Below, one piece after another: positions 32,814 to 40,924 of a stretch of DNA of 64,000 bases. Source of the stretch: Geobacter sp. DSM 9736 (lineage in GTDB: Bacteria > Desulfobacterota > Desulfuromonadia > Geobacterales > Geobacteraceae). Within the stretch, counting starts at the first letter, position 1; each line of letters begins with the position of its first letter. The position numbers and the translations under genes were made by a program. The notes beneath the pieces were generated by a model, which had not been told where the DNA came from, did no database searches, and worked only from the letters and a program-made list of their open reading frames with translations. The stretch covers positions 372,001-436,000 of the forward strand of contig NZ_LT896716.1 of the NCBI RefSeq assembly GCF_900187405.1, in the 5' to 3' direction.

Positions 32814-33095
32814 ATGCACGGGTTCGAGATCATAGGTGCAGTCGGAATTGCGATGATGTTCGTCTTCTGGCTCATTTTCGCCGCCGGGTTCGTGGTATGG
32901 CTTTGGGCGCTGGTGGATATTCTGCGCCATGAATTCAGTGGGAACAACAAGCTGATCTGGCTCCTCGTCGTGATCAGTCTCCCTCTGCTTGGGGTATTGC
33001 TTTACTGGTTCATAGGCCGGGAACAGAAGGTTTCCAGTGACGTTCATGCTCCGTTTTCCGGGCATGGCGAGGATAATAAGGAAGAGGAGAGATAG
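32814..33095 (+). CDS. Small membrane protein with PLDc_N-type domain
   Basis: The 93-residue product has two transmembrane segments and the W-x-L-V-D-I-L-(R)-(H)-E-F, IWLLVV and YWFIGR signature of the phospholipase D N-terminal (PLDc_N) domain, here standing alone without a phospholipase. The start at 32814 is set by GGGAGG. It ends with a short acidic tail. It starts 11 bases after the HD gene and 3 bases separate its stop from the Tim44-domain gene, so these are co-transcribed. Confidence 0.83.
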   Translation: MHGFEIIGAVGIAMMFVFWLIFAAGFVVWLWALVDILRHEFSGNNKLIWLLVVISLPLLGVLLYWFIGREQKVSSDVHAPFSGHGEDNKEEER

Positions 33096-33098
33096 AGT

Positions 33099-34073
33099 AT
33101 GAAGAACAATGCGATGAAGTTATTCGTTGCCGCAGTGACCCTCCTGTTGCTAGCCGCCGCCCTTCCTGACAGGAGCGCCGACGCCCGGGCCGGCGGTGGG
33201 AGGTCTTCGGGGAGCCGAGGATCCCGCAGCTACTCTCCCCCAAACCGTTCCTATTCGCGCCCGGCCCCGGCGCCGTCGAGAGATGCTTTCCCCGGTTCAG
33301 CGCCGGTTCAGCGCCAGACCGGTTCCGGCGGTTTTCTCCGGAGCATGGCGGGGGGAATCGTGGGCGGGGTGCTTGGAGGAATGCTCTTCCGCAGCCTCGG
33401 GTTCGGCGGGATGGGAGGACTCGGCGGAAGCGGCATCGGCCTCTTCGAGATCATACTCATCGCCGGCATCGGATATCTGATCTACCGGATGGTGGCGAAA
33501 CGCAGAGCCGCGGCCTCCGCCCCCGGTTACGGCCCGGGAACGCAGAATGTACCATCTTACGAGCGGCCCGATTACCGTGAGCAGGCGTCCATGGCTCCGG
33601 CATGGCAAGCTTCTCCAGGCGAGGCCGACGTCCAGGCGGGTATCTCCCACATCCGGCAGATGGACCCGAACTTCGACGAAGGGCGTTTCAAGGATATGGT
33701 AATGGATGTGTTCTTCAAGATTCAGGGTGCCTGGATGAACCGGAATCTGTCGGGTGTGTTGCCGCTTCTGACCGAAGAGATGCAGCATATCCTGCAGGAG
33801 GACGTGGACCGGCTTCTGCGGGAGAAGCGGATCAACCGGCTCGAGAACATTGCCGTGCGGAGCGTCGATATTTCGGAGGCATGGCAGGAGGGGGGGCAGG
33901 ATTTCGTTACGGCCCTGATCTACGCCAACCTCCTCGACTATACCGTTGACGATCAGAGCGGCGCGGTAGTTGCCGGAAGCAACATCGAGCCGGTCAAATT
34001 CGAAGAGTACTGGACCTTCGCACGCCCGGTCGGGAACAATCAGTGGAGGCTGTCGGCAATTGACCAGAAATAA
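33099..34073 (+). CDS. Tim44-domain membrane protein
   Basis: The 324-residue product has an N-terminal hydrophobic signal or anchor (about 1-29), a Ser/Arg/Pro/Gly-rich low-complexity stretch (30-80), a Gly-rich transmembrane pair (MAGGIVGGVLGGMLFRS and IGLFEIILIAGIGYLIYRM) and a C-terminal Tim44-like domain (about 180-324) with FKDMVMDVFFKIQGAWMN and EEYWTFAR landmarks. Bacterial Tim44-like proteins are of uncertain role. It is the last gene of the 31733 operon and is followed by a terminator at 34125. Confidence 0.88.
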   Translation: MKNNAMKLFVAAVTLLLLAAALPDRSADARAGGGRSSGSRGSRSYSPPNRSYSRPAPAPSRDAFPGSAPVQRQTGSGGFLRSMAGGIVGGVLGGMLFRSLGFGGMGGLGGSGIGLFEIILIAGIGYLIYRMVAKRRAAASAPGYGPGTQNVPSYERPDYREQASMAPAWQASPGEADVQAGISHIRQMDPNFDEGRFKDMVMDVFFKIQGAWMNRNLSGVLPLLTEEMQHILQEDVDRLLREKRINRLENIAVRSVDISEAWQEGGQDFVTALIYANLLDYTVDDQSGAVVAGSNIEPVKFEEYWTFARPVGNNQWRLSAIDQK

Positions 34074-34124
34074 CTTCGACTTCAGGTTTTCTCGGGACTA
34101 AAGGATAAGCCGGTTCTGCAGCCC

Positions 34125-34157
34125 GGCCGGAGGTTTTCAGGCGGCCTCCGGCCTTTT
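34125..34157 (+). terminator. Terminator after the Tim44-domain gene
   Basis: A 9-bp stem GGCCGGAGG/CCTCCGGCC (34125-34133 and 34145-34153) followed by TTTT. Confidence 0.85.
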
Positions 34158-34174
34158 CGTTTCGGCAGCTTTGA

Positions 34175-34555
34175 CTATCTGGCCATGTGCCGCATCCCGT
34201 AGAAGGCACCGCTGGCGAAGGCGATGACCCAGAGAGTGTAGATCGTGAGGCTGACTTTGTGGAAGGTCCTGTTTATCGGCTCGGCTCGGCGGAGCAGGCT
34301 GGCGAAAGTGGCCAGTAGAAAGTGGAAGGCCATCCCGCCGAGGGAAAGAATGCCGGTGACATGGTGCATCTGCGGCGCTTTACCGAATGCTAGTGCGTAG
34401 CGGTTCATCTGCAGTGTGCCCAGGTAGTCGCAAAGCAGGCCGAGCCCGAAGACCAGAAGATGTTTTCGGTGCAGCCCTTCTTTTCGGCCGCTGAACACGG
34501 CATAGGTATAGAAGAGGAGGGCGAGGCTCATGAAGAGGATGGCTCGAAGGAGCAT
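34175..34555 (-). CDS. Small four-helix membrane protein (HsmA/TIGR03987-like)
   Basis: The 126-residue product has four predicted transmembrane helices, with conserved-looking features QMNRYALAFGKAP and MHHVTGILSLGGMAFH. The pattern matches the TIGR03987/HsmA-like family of small membrane proteins, whose function is not known to me. Its ATG overlaps the stop of trmL (TGATG), so translation is coupled. Confidence 0.75.
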   Translation of the reverse strand: MLLRAILFMSLALLFYTYAVFSGRKEGLHRKHLLVFGLGLLCDYLGTLQMNRYALAFGKAPQMHHVTGILSLGGMAFHFLLATFASLLRRAEPINRTFHKVSLTIYTLWVIAFASGAFYGMRHMAR

Positions 34556-35025
34556 CAGCTGAGCCTCCCCGTCTGGCGCAAGGCTTCGTAGAGAACGATT
34601 CCTGCAGCGGTAGACAGATTGAGGCTGCGGACCTTTCCGAAGATCGGAATCCGGATCGTGCTGTCACGGTTGTTTTCGAGAAGCTCCTCCGGCAGCCCCT
34701 GGGTCTCCTTGCCGAAGACAAGGAAATCCCCCTCCCGGAAGGAAAAGGAGACGTAGCTGGTTTCCCCTTTTTTGCTCGTATAGACGAAGCGCCCGCCGGG
34801 ATGTGCAGCCTTGAGCTCGTCAAGGTCCTGCCAATAGCGGACATCGATCTCGCTCCAGTAGTCGAGCCCGGCCCGTTTCAGGGAACGGTCGTCGGTGGAG
34901 AAGCCGAGCTTCCCCACGAGATGCAGCACCGTGCGGGTCGCACCGCAGAGGCGGGCGATGTTTCCCGTATTGGGAGGGATCTCCGGTTCGATGAGGACGA
35001 TGTTGAAGGGTATGGCAGGTTCCAT
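34555..35025 (-). CDS. trmL: tRNA (cytidine(34)-2'-O)-methyltransferase
   Basis: The 156-residue product is a minimal SPOUT methyltransferase. The family motifs are clear: NIVLIEPEIPPNTGNIARLC near the start, VFGKETQGLPEELL in the middle, and RSLNLSTAAGIVLYEALRQ at the end, forming the trefoil-knot AdoMet site. It methylates the ribose of C34/U34 in tRNA(Leu). The length is normal. It is coupled to the small membrane protein gene downstream. Confidence 0.94.
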   Translation of the reverse strand: MEPAIPFNIVLIEPEIPPNTGNIARLCGATRTVLHLVGKLGFSTDDRSLKRAGLDYWSEIDVRYWQDLDELKAAHPGGRFVYTSKKGETSYVSFSFREGDFLVFGKETQGLPEELLENNRDSTIRIPIFGKVRSLNLSTAAGIVLYEALRQTGRLS

Positions 35026-35145
35026 AGGCTCGCGGCGGTAATGTATACCATGAAGTGCTGCCGCCGGTCTTGAAATTTTTAGCGGTGGGGGCTATTATTC
35101 AGCTTTTCTTCCGTAGCCACACAATCCCAATCCAGAGGAGCCGCA

Positions 35146-36774
35146 ATGAAGGTAATCGTTACCGACGAGGTTGCCAGCGAAGGTCTGGCGCTGCTGTCAC
35201 AGGACCCCCGCATTAAAATGGACGTCCGACTCGGCCTGAGCAAGGAGCAGCTGCTCGACGTCATCGGTGAGTACGAGGTGATCATAACCCGGAGCGGCAC
35301 CACGGTCGACCGTGATGTTCTCGATGCGGGAAAGAAGCTGAAGATGGTTGCCCGTGCAGGGGTCGGCATAGACAATGTGGATGTCGATTATGCGAGCACG
35401 AAAGGGGTCATCGTCGTCAATGCACCCTTCGGCAACACCAACAGCGCGGCAGAGCACACGCTCTCCCTCCTTCTCTCCTTCTGCCGCAACGTCCCCAAAG
35501 CGAACGCGAGCCTGAAAGGAGGGGACTGGAAGAGGGCCCCCTTCACTGGGTATGAACTGAAGGGGAAGGTGGCGGGAGTCATCGGCCTCGGCAAGGTAGG
35601 GGGACGGGTTGCCACGCGCCTCAAGGCGTTCGAGTGCGAAGTGCTTGCCTGCGATCCTTATATTTCGGTCAAACGCGCTCACGATCTTGGCGTCAAGCTG
35701 GTTTCCCACGATGAAATCTACAAGCAGTGCGACATAGTCACGGTTCATACTCCCCTCAATGACGAGACGAAAAACATGATCGGGGAGCGTGAGCTGGGGA
35801 TGATGAAGCAGGGGGTGATCGTCCTCAATGTTGCCAGGGGGGGCATACTCAACGAGGAGGCTCTTCTTTCCTTCCTCGAAAAAGGGAAGGTGGCCGGTGC
35901 CGCCATTGACGTATTCAGTGAAGAGCCACCTAAATCCGAAGCAGTCAAGCGGCTCATCGCCCACGACAAGGTCGTAGTCACCCCGCACCTGGGTGCCAAC
36001 ACCTTCGAGGCACAGGTAAATGTGGCGGTGGATGTCTCCAGGGAGATCCTCAACTATCTGGACGACCAGCCCCTGGAAAATGCGGTCAACATTCCCCGCT
36101 TCGACCTGGCGCTCATGGACCAGATGCGCCCTTTCCTCAATCTGATGAGCGCCATGTGCGATTTCGGCATTCAGCTCCTGGACACGAACCCTGCCAAGGT
36201 CACCTTCGGCTATTCGGGTACCATCGCCCACTACGACTGCACCCCCCTTACGGTGTGTGGGATAGCCGCTCTCCTCAACCGCCGGGTTGAGCAGGACGTC
36301 AACATGGTGAACGCCACCCTAATCGCTGAGAACATGGGGATCGTCATCGAAGAGACGAAATCGACACAGGTGGACGCTTTTTCCAATCTGGTCACCCTCG
36401 CCATCGAGGGTGAGGGGGGGAAGCGCCGGCTGATTTCCGGGACCCTCTTCGAGGGAGCGCCGCGGATCGTAAGGCTGCGCGACTATTCGATAGAATTCGC
36501 TCTCGACGAGCACATGCTGCTCCTCAACTATGAAGACCGGCCCGGCATGATCGGCAAGATCGGCACCATCATGGGGACGCACGGAATAAATATCGCCTCC
36601 ATGAGTCTTGGTCGACGCGAGAAGAAGGGAGAGGCGATGGTCATCCTGTCTCTCGACTCGGCGGTGCCGCCGGAGGTGGTGGAAGAGGTTCGAGACTCCA
36701 TTTCGGCAAGCTTCATCCGTGCGATCCACATGCGGATCGGCACCTGCAACCGCGGCTGCGGCTGCGGCGTGTAA
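35146..36774 (+). CDS. serA: D-3-phosphoglycerate dehydrogenase
   Basis: The 542-residue product has a substrate/NAD-binding part with GLGKVGGRVA and the catalytic histidine in VTPHLGANT, then an intervening domain and a C-terminal ACT domain (about 450-530, MLLNYEDRPGMIGKIG). It catalyses the first step of serine synthesis. The extra tail after the ACT domain is unusual: it ends TCNRGCGCGV, a Cys-rich peptide not part of the standard enzyme. AGAGGAG precedes the ATG. The following gene is in the same direction after a hairpin at 36795-36823. Confidence 0.96.
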   Translation: MKVIVTDEVASEGLALLSQDPRIKMDVRLGLSKEQLLDVIGEYEVIITRSGTTVDRDVLDAGKKLKMVARAGVGIDNVDVDYASTKGVIVVNAPFGNTNSAAEHTLSLLLSFCRNVPKANASLKGGDWKRAPFTGYELKGKVAGVIGLGKVGGRVATRLKAFECEVLACDPYISVKRAHDLGVKLVSHDEIYKQCDIVTVHTPLNDETKNMIGERELGMMKQGVIVLNVARGGILNEEALLSFLEKGKVAGAAIDVFSEEPPKSEAVKRLIAHDKVVVTPHLGANTFEAQVNVAVDVSREILNYLDDQPLENAVNIPRFDLALMDQMRPFLNLMSAMCDFGIQLLDTNPAKVTFGYSGTIAHYDCTPLTVCGIAALLNRRVEQDVNMVNATLIAENMGIVIEETKSTQVDAFSNLVTLAIEGEGGKRRLISGTLFEGAPRIVRLRDYSIEFALDEHMLLLNYEDRPGMIGKIGTIMGTHGINIASMSLGRREKKGEAMVILSLDSAVPPEVVEEVRDSISASFIRAIHMRIGTCNRGCGCGV

Positions 36775-36794
36775 ACTGAAAACAATGCATTTCC

Positions 36795-36823
36795 CCCCCC
36801 GCAGACCGGAAGGCTGCGGGGGG
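36795..36823 (+). other. Strong hairpin between serA and the GT-C-like gene
   Basis: A perfect 10-bp stem CCCCCCGCAG/CTGCGGGGGG is present, but no T run follows. It may attenuate or stabilise rather than terminate. It also shows that an ATG at 36785 is an unlikely start for the next gene. Confidence 0.55.
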
Positions 36824-36844
36824 ACTGTTATCACGGGAGGAACG

Positions 36845-38233
36845 GTGTCCCTGGCAGGTCGTCGCAGCTTCCATATCTTTCCTCTTTTCGCCGTCGCCAT
36901 AGCGCTTCTCTATTACGGGCGGTTTCTCGACAACTTTTTTACCTTCGACGACTTCAAGTACCTGGAGAACATGTACCGGACGCGGGCCGATGTCCTCATC
37001 GGCTACGGATCTCTCAGGCTCTTGAGCAATGCGTCATGGTGGCCGCTCTTTGCGCTTTCGGGCTTCGACCCCCTCGGTTACAACCTCTTCGCACTCATCC
37101 TCTTCACAGCCAACGCCATTCTGCTTTACGTACTCCTTCTGCGTCTCATACGGGACCGGCAAACTGCCTTTCTGGCGGCAGCATTCTTCGTCGCGGGAAG
37201 TGTCGGAGCCGACGCAATCTTCTGGAAGGCCACCAACAGTTCGCTCATCAGCCTGTTTTTCTACCTGGGAAGCCTCATCCTCTACGTCGAGAGCCGCCGC
37301 GACGGTTCCACCGGGAAATTCGTAACCGCCTTTCTTCTTTTTGCAGCAGCGATGTTCAGCAAGGAAGAAGCTGCCTCTCTTCCCCTTGTGGCCGCCATGG
37401 TCGACATCCTCTTCCTGGACGGCTGGCGGGACCGGCGAGGGCTCGCCAAAAGATTCACCATTCTTTCCACCGTCGTGTTCCTTTACCTGGCAGGAAACGC
37501 GCTAGTCTTCAACTACCTGCTGAACGGCCAGGCGGAGCCACAGAAGCTGTTCCGGCTCCGTCCCCTCTATTCGTTCCTGGGGGGTGGCACAGCGTTCTAT
37601 CTTCACCCGGACGGCTTCATCAGGGTCAACTCGCTGCCGGTCTACCTGACGGTTCTTCTGATCCCGGTCAGTTTCCTCATTGTCCGCGACCGGCGGCTTC
37701 TCCTTTTCGGCTACCTCTGGGTCTTTCTGGCCTTCCTTCCCCAGAGCCTCACCGGACTCGGCCAGTTCGAACCTCGCGTCATCGTCAACTCCGTCAGCCG
37801 TTATCTCTACATCACATCCATAGGCTCCAGCATCGTCTTCGCCTCCATCCTGATGAGAGGCCGGGGGATTCTTCCCAAGCGTTGGTGGTATCTTCTCTGC
37901 GCAGCTGTTCTTGTGATCTTCGTATTTTTTCATTACCAGCGGGTGAAGGTGCGCGGGGAGCTATGGATGAAGTACGGGAACGACATGAAGGAGTTTGTGG
38001 CGGAGATGAAGCGGGTGGTGCCGGCGCTTTCGGGGAAATGTCACGTGCATGTGGTGAACGGTCCGGGTGGAAGAGCGTTCATTCAGCAGGCGTTACGGGC
38101 GTTTTACGCCAACCCGGAGATATACTGGATTGATGATCCTGAGCAAACCGGGGTTCCTGCGGGAGAGCCGGTTTTCGTTGTGCTCTACCAGGTTCGCCCG
38201 GAGGACCCGCTTCAGGTTTTCCAAGTGAGATAG
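36845..38233 (+). CDS. Multi-spanning membrane protein, GT-C-like
   Basis: The GTG at 36845 is favoured because GGGAGG lies 4 bases before it; an upstream ATG at 36785 would place a stable hairpin inside the gene. The 462-residue product has about 10 transmembrane segments. The first loop has an acidic Asp-Asp pair (FFTFDDFKYLEN) like the catalytic loop of GT-C glycosyltransferases that use lipid-phosphate sugars. A short C-terminal soluble part follows. No specific substrate can be named. The gene ends at a terminator shared with the convergent DAHP synthase gene. Confidence 0.78.
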   Translation: MSLAGRRSFHIFPLFAVAIALLYYGRFLDNFFTFDDFKYLENMYRTRADVLIGYGSLRLLSNASWWPLFALSGFDPLGYNLFALILFTANAILLYVLLLRLIRDRQTAFLAAAFFVAGSVGADAIFWKATNSSLISLFFYLGSLILYVESRRDGSTGKFVTAFLLFAAAMFSKEEAASLPLVAAMVDILFLDGWRDRRGLAKRFTILSTVVFLYLAGNALVFNYLLNGQAEPQKLFRLRPLYSFLGGGTAFYLHPDGFIRVNSLPVYLTVLLIPVSFLIVRDRRLLLFGYLWVFLAFLPQSLTGLGQFEPRVIVNSVSRYLYITSIGSSIVFASILMRGRGILPKRWWYLLCAAVLVIFVFFHYQRVKVRGELWMKYGNDMKEFVAEMKRVVPALSGKCHVHVVNGPGGRAFIQQALRAFYANPEIYWIDDPEQTGVPAGEPVFVVLYQVRPEDPLQVFQVR

Positions 38234-38256
38234 AGAAGGCTTCAAAGGATGTAAAG

Positions 38257-38287
38257 AAAAAGCCCCACCGGCAGGAGGGGCTTTTTT
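38257..38287. terminator. Bidirectional terminator
   Basis: Stem AAAAAGCCCC/GGGGCTTTTT flanked by A and T runs on the two sides serves both convergent genes. Confidence 0.9.
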
Positions 38288-38308
38288 TGCAAGATTTGAA
38301 ACGATAGC

Positions 38309-39373
38309 TCAGGCTAGACGGCGCCCGCCGCACGCCTTCAGGCGGGCATGGGCTTCTCTCAGAATCCTTTCGGTGGTGGCCCAGTCCAGGCACTTGTCGG
38401 TAATGGATACTCCGTACCTCAGGGCGGAAGTGTCCTCCCCCATAGGTTGATTACCCCCTTCAAGATAGCTTTCTATCATCACTCCCGAAATCGAGCGGTT
38501 CCCCTCTTCGATCTGCCGAACCACCTCCTCGAGTACTAGCGGCTGCCGCTCATGATCCTTGCTGGAGTTCCCATGGCTGCAGTCAACCATGATAGTCGGG
38601 AAGAGCCCTGACTTTTCAAGCATCTGCTCGGTCTTGGCGATATCTTCCGGGTGGTAGTTGGGTTTGTGGCCTCCCCGCAGGACTATGTGTACATCCGGGT
38701 TGCCGGTCGTGCGGATAATGGATGTGAGTCCCTCCCGGTTGATGCCGAGGAAGCTGTGGGGGTGCAGAGCCGCCTTCATTGCATCAATGGCGATCTGGAG
38801 GTTTCCGTCGGTGCCGTTCTTGAATCCGATGGGAAAGGAAAGGCCGCTAGCCATCTCCCGGTGTGTCTGCGACTCGGTGGTACGGGCTCCGATGGCGCCC
38901 CACGAGAGATGGTCGGCCAGGTATTCGGGGGTGATCGGGTCGAGCATCTCCGTAGCTACCGGAAGCTGCATCGAGGTTATCTTGGAGAGCAGGCCTCGGG
39001 CTATGCCGAGCCCCTTGGAGATGAGATGAGTACCGTTCATGTCGGGGTCGTTGATGAGCCCCTTCCAGCCGATGGTGGTCCGCGGTTTCTCGAAGTAGAC
39101 ACGCATTATCAGGAGGAGCTGGTCGGAGAGCTCACCCGAGAGTCTCGCCAGTCTTCGTGCGTAATCCAGCGCTCCCTCTGCATCGTGGATGGAGCAGGGG
39201 CCTACAACGACCATGAGCCGGCGGTCTTTACCCTTGAGGATGTCGGTGATCTGGGCGCGGCTGCTGCTGACGAATTCGCTTGCCCTGTCGGATAGGGGGA
39301 AAACCTGCCGCAGGTCGGTGGGGGCGATGATGGGGGTGATGCTGGTGATCTTTAGGTTGTTGGTTCTGATCAT
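38309..39373 (-). CDS. 3-deoxy-7-phosphoheptulonate synthase (AroG/AroF class)
   Basis: The 354-residue product is a class I DAHP synthase of the E. coli AroG/F/H type: VVGPCSIHD, GARTTESQTHREMASGL (key Arg and Glu), MVDCSHGNSSKDH and the late ESYLEGGNQP. It condenses PEP with erythrose 4-phosphate in the first step of the shikimate pathway. The N-terminal extension that carries feedback regulation is present. AGGAAGGCAGG precedes the ATG. The exact isozyme cannot be told from this sequence. Confidence 0.95.
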   Translation of the reverse strand: MIRTNNLKITSITPIIAPTDLRQVFPLSDRASEFVSSSRAQITDILKGKDRRLMVVVGPCSIHDAEGALDYARRLARLSGELSDQLLLIMRVYFEKPRTTIGWKGLINDPDMNGTHLISKGLGIARGLLSKITSMQLPVATEMLDPITPEYLADHLSWGAIGARTTESQTHREMASGLSFPIGFKNGTDGNLQIAIDAMKAALHPHSFLGINREGLTSIIRTTGNPDVHIVLRGGHKPNYHPEDIAKTEQMLEKSGLFPTIMVDCSHGNSSKDHERQPLVLEEVVRQIEEGNRSISGVMIESYLEGGNQPMGEDTSALRYGVSITDKCLDWATTERILREAHARLKACGGRRLA

Positions 39374-39431
39374 GGCCTGCCTTCCTGAACGGTTTTAGGG
39401 GCCACAATCTAGCGCGTTTCGGTCGGTTTGT

Positions 39432-39456
39432 CAAAAAAATCGTGCCTTTCAGGCAC
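39432..39456 (-). terminator. Terminator after pncA
   Basis: On the minus strand, stem GTGCCT/AGGCAC with loop GAA is followed by GATTTTTTTG. Confidence 0.75.
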
Positions 39457-39497
39457 CTGCCGCTCATTTTGAAAGGATCGGAGGGTAGCTCCTTCCA

Positions 39498-40100
39498 TCA
39501 CTGATTTTTGAGGCTGCTCGACAATTTTTCAATGGTGGTGCTTTCCGCCCCCGCGGTGAGCATGTCCGCCACAGCCCGGGCCGAGTCCCCTGAGACGGCG
39601 TCGATTCCCCGGATTGCCTCTTCCAGGAGGGTCACTGCGTAGCCGCGGTGCAATGCATCGAGCACGGTCTGACGGACGCAATAATCGGTGGCGAGACCTC
39701 CCACATAGAGCCTGACGACTCCCCTGCTTTCGACAAGCTCCTGGAAGGTTTCACCGTTCGGGGTTACTGCAAGAAAACCCGAATATCCATCCTCTCCGGT
39801 CTTCATCCCCTTGGATAGGATCGTTACTTCCGGCGGCAGTTCGAGCCCCGGATGAAACCGCGCTCCGTCGGATTCCTGCACACAGTGCCGCGGCCACACT
39901 CCGCCATCCTCCCGGAAGTGAAGCGTGTGGAGCGGGTGCCAGTCCCGTGTGGCGAAAATGGGTAGCGCGTATTTCCGGAAGAGCCGGATGTAGCTGTTCA
40001 GGAACGGTATGATCCTGTCCCCTTCGGGCACAGGTAACGCGCCCCCCGGACAGAAATCCTTCTGTACATCGATGATCAGTAATGCCGCACCGTTTGGCAT
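39498..40100 (-). CDS. pncA: Nicotinamidase
   Basis: The 200-residue product from the ATG at 40100 (AAGGAG upstream) has the cysteine-hydrolase triad D11, K97 and C141 (LLIIDVQKDF, LSKGM, ATDYCVRQT) and the metal ligands D53, H55 and H72. It deamidates nicotinamide to nicotinate for NAD salvage. pncB, encoding the next enzyme of the pathway, lies 0.8 kb away on the same strand. Confidence 0.94.
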   Translation of the reverse strand: MPNGAALLIIDVQKDFCPGGALPVPEGDRIIPFLNSYIRLFRKYALPIFATRDWHPLHTLHFREDGGVWPRHCVQESDGARFHPGLELPPEVTILSKGMKTGEDGYSGFLAVTPNGETFQELVESRGVVRLYVGGLATDYCVRQTVLDALHRGYAVTLLEEAIRGIDAVSGDSARAVADMLTAGAESTTIEKLSSSLKNQ

Positions 40101-40185
40101 GGCTGCACTCCTTCTATGCATTCTATTGTAGAGCATTCTCCGGCAATTGCCACTATCCGAACATGACGCAACGGCTATAAATTGT

Positions 40186-40215
40186 TTGACATATATATTA
40201 TTCGAAATATATATT
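40186..40215 (+). promoter_or_regulatory. Promoter with embedded 9-bp palindromic operator
   Basis: -35 TTGACA (40186-40191) and -10 TATATT (40210-40215, 18-base spacer) or TATATA (40208-40213, 16-base spacer). A perfect inverted repeat ATATATATT/AATATATAT (40191-40199 and 40206-40214, centre ATTCGA) lies in the promoter, so a repressor bound here would block RNA polymerase. Confidence 0.6.
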
Positions 40216-40239
40216 GCTCTAAAATTATCGGGGGAGCAT

Positions 40240-40923
40240 GTGAAAAGTCAGGATCAGTCATACGAGTACCCATGGGCACAGCCGGTTCGGCACAATCACC
40301 GCTGGCTTCTTGCAGGCGTGATGGTTCTTGTGATCGCCACAGGCTGGCGCTATCCGGTCTTCGGTTTCGTCGTGCCCGTAGCCATGCTCACCGGGATACT
40401 GGGGAGCTTGCTGCGGGGCCGATATGTTTGCGGCAACATCTGTCCGAGGGGTAGCTTTTACGATACCGCCTTCCGCTTCGTGGGAGGGTCACGCCCGATA
40501 CCTCCGTTGCTACGATCGCCTCTGTTCCGCTGGCTATTCATGGCGCTGCTCATGACCGCTCTTGCACTTCAGATCGCGCAGAAGCCCCACGATCCATTGC
40601 ACTGGGGGTTCGTCTTCTGGACTGCATGTGCCGTCACCACGGCTCTCGGCATAATACTGGGAACGATATACCGGGCACGCACCTGGTGTTCCTTTTGCCC
40701 CGTCGGAACCATTGCTTCCGCGCTCGGCGGAAAGAAATACCAGCTGCAGATCGCGGATCATTGTCGCAGATGTGCCGCCTGCGAGAAGAGCTGTCCAATG
40801 GGCTTCTCCATTTCCGCCCACAGTGGCGCAGGCGCCTTGTCCGAAAAGGACTGCCTCAAGTGCTCATCCTGCACAGCTGCCTGTCCGGTCGGCGCCTTGA
40901 GCTGGCCGCAGGAGGGGAGTTGA
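40240..40923 (+). CDS. Membrane 4Fe-4S protein (NapH/CcoG-like)
   Basis: The GTG at 40240 is the likely start (GGGGGAG upstream). The 227-residue product has about four transmembrane segments, with Cys motifs in or near the loops (CGNICPRG, CSFCPVG), then two ferredoxin-type 4Fe-4S motifs at the C-terminus (CRRCAACEKSCPMG and CLKCSSCTAACPVG). This is the quinol-to-periplasm or accessory iron-sulfur membrane protein type. The specific partner is unknown because it stands alone between the NAD salvage genes. The operator-like palindrome upstream suggests regulation by iron-sulfur, nitric oxide or redox state, which is inference. Confidence 0.88.
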   Translation: MKSQDQSYEYPWAQPVRHNHRWLLAGVMVLVIATGWRYPVFGFVVPVAMLTGILGSLLRGRYVCGNICPRGSFYDTAFRFVGGSRPIPPLLRSPLFRWLFMALLMTALALQIAQKPHDPLHWGFVFWTACAVTTALGIILGTIYRARTWCSFCPVGTIASALGGKKYQLQIADHCRRCAACEKSCPMGFSISAHSGAGALSEKDCLKCSSCTAACPVGALSWPQEGS

Positions 40924-40924
40924 T

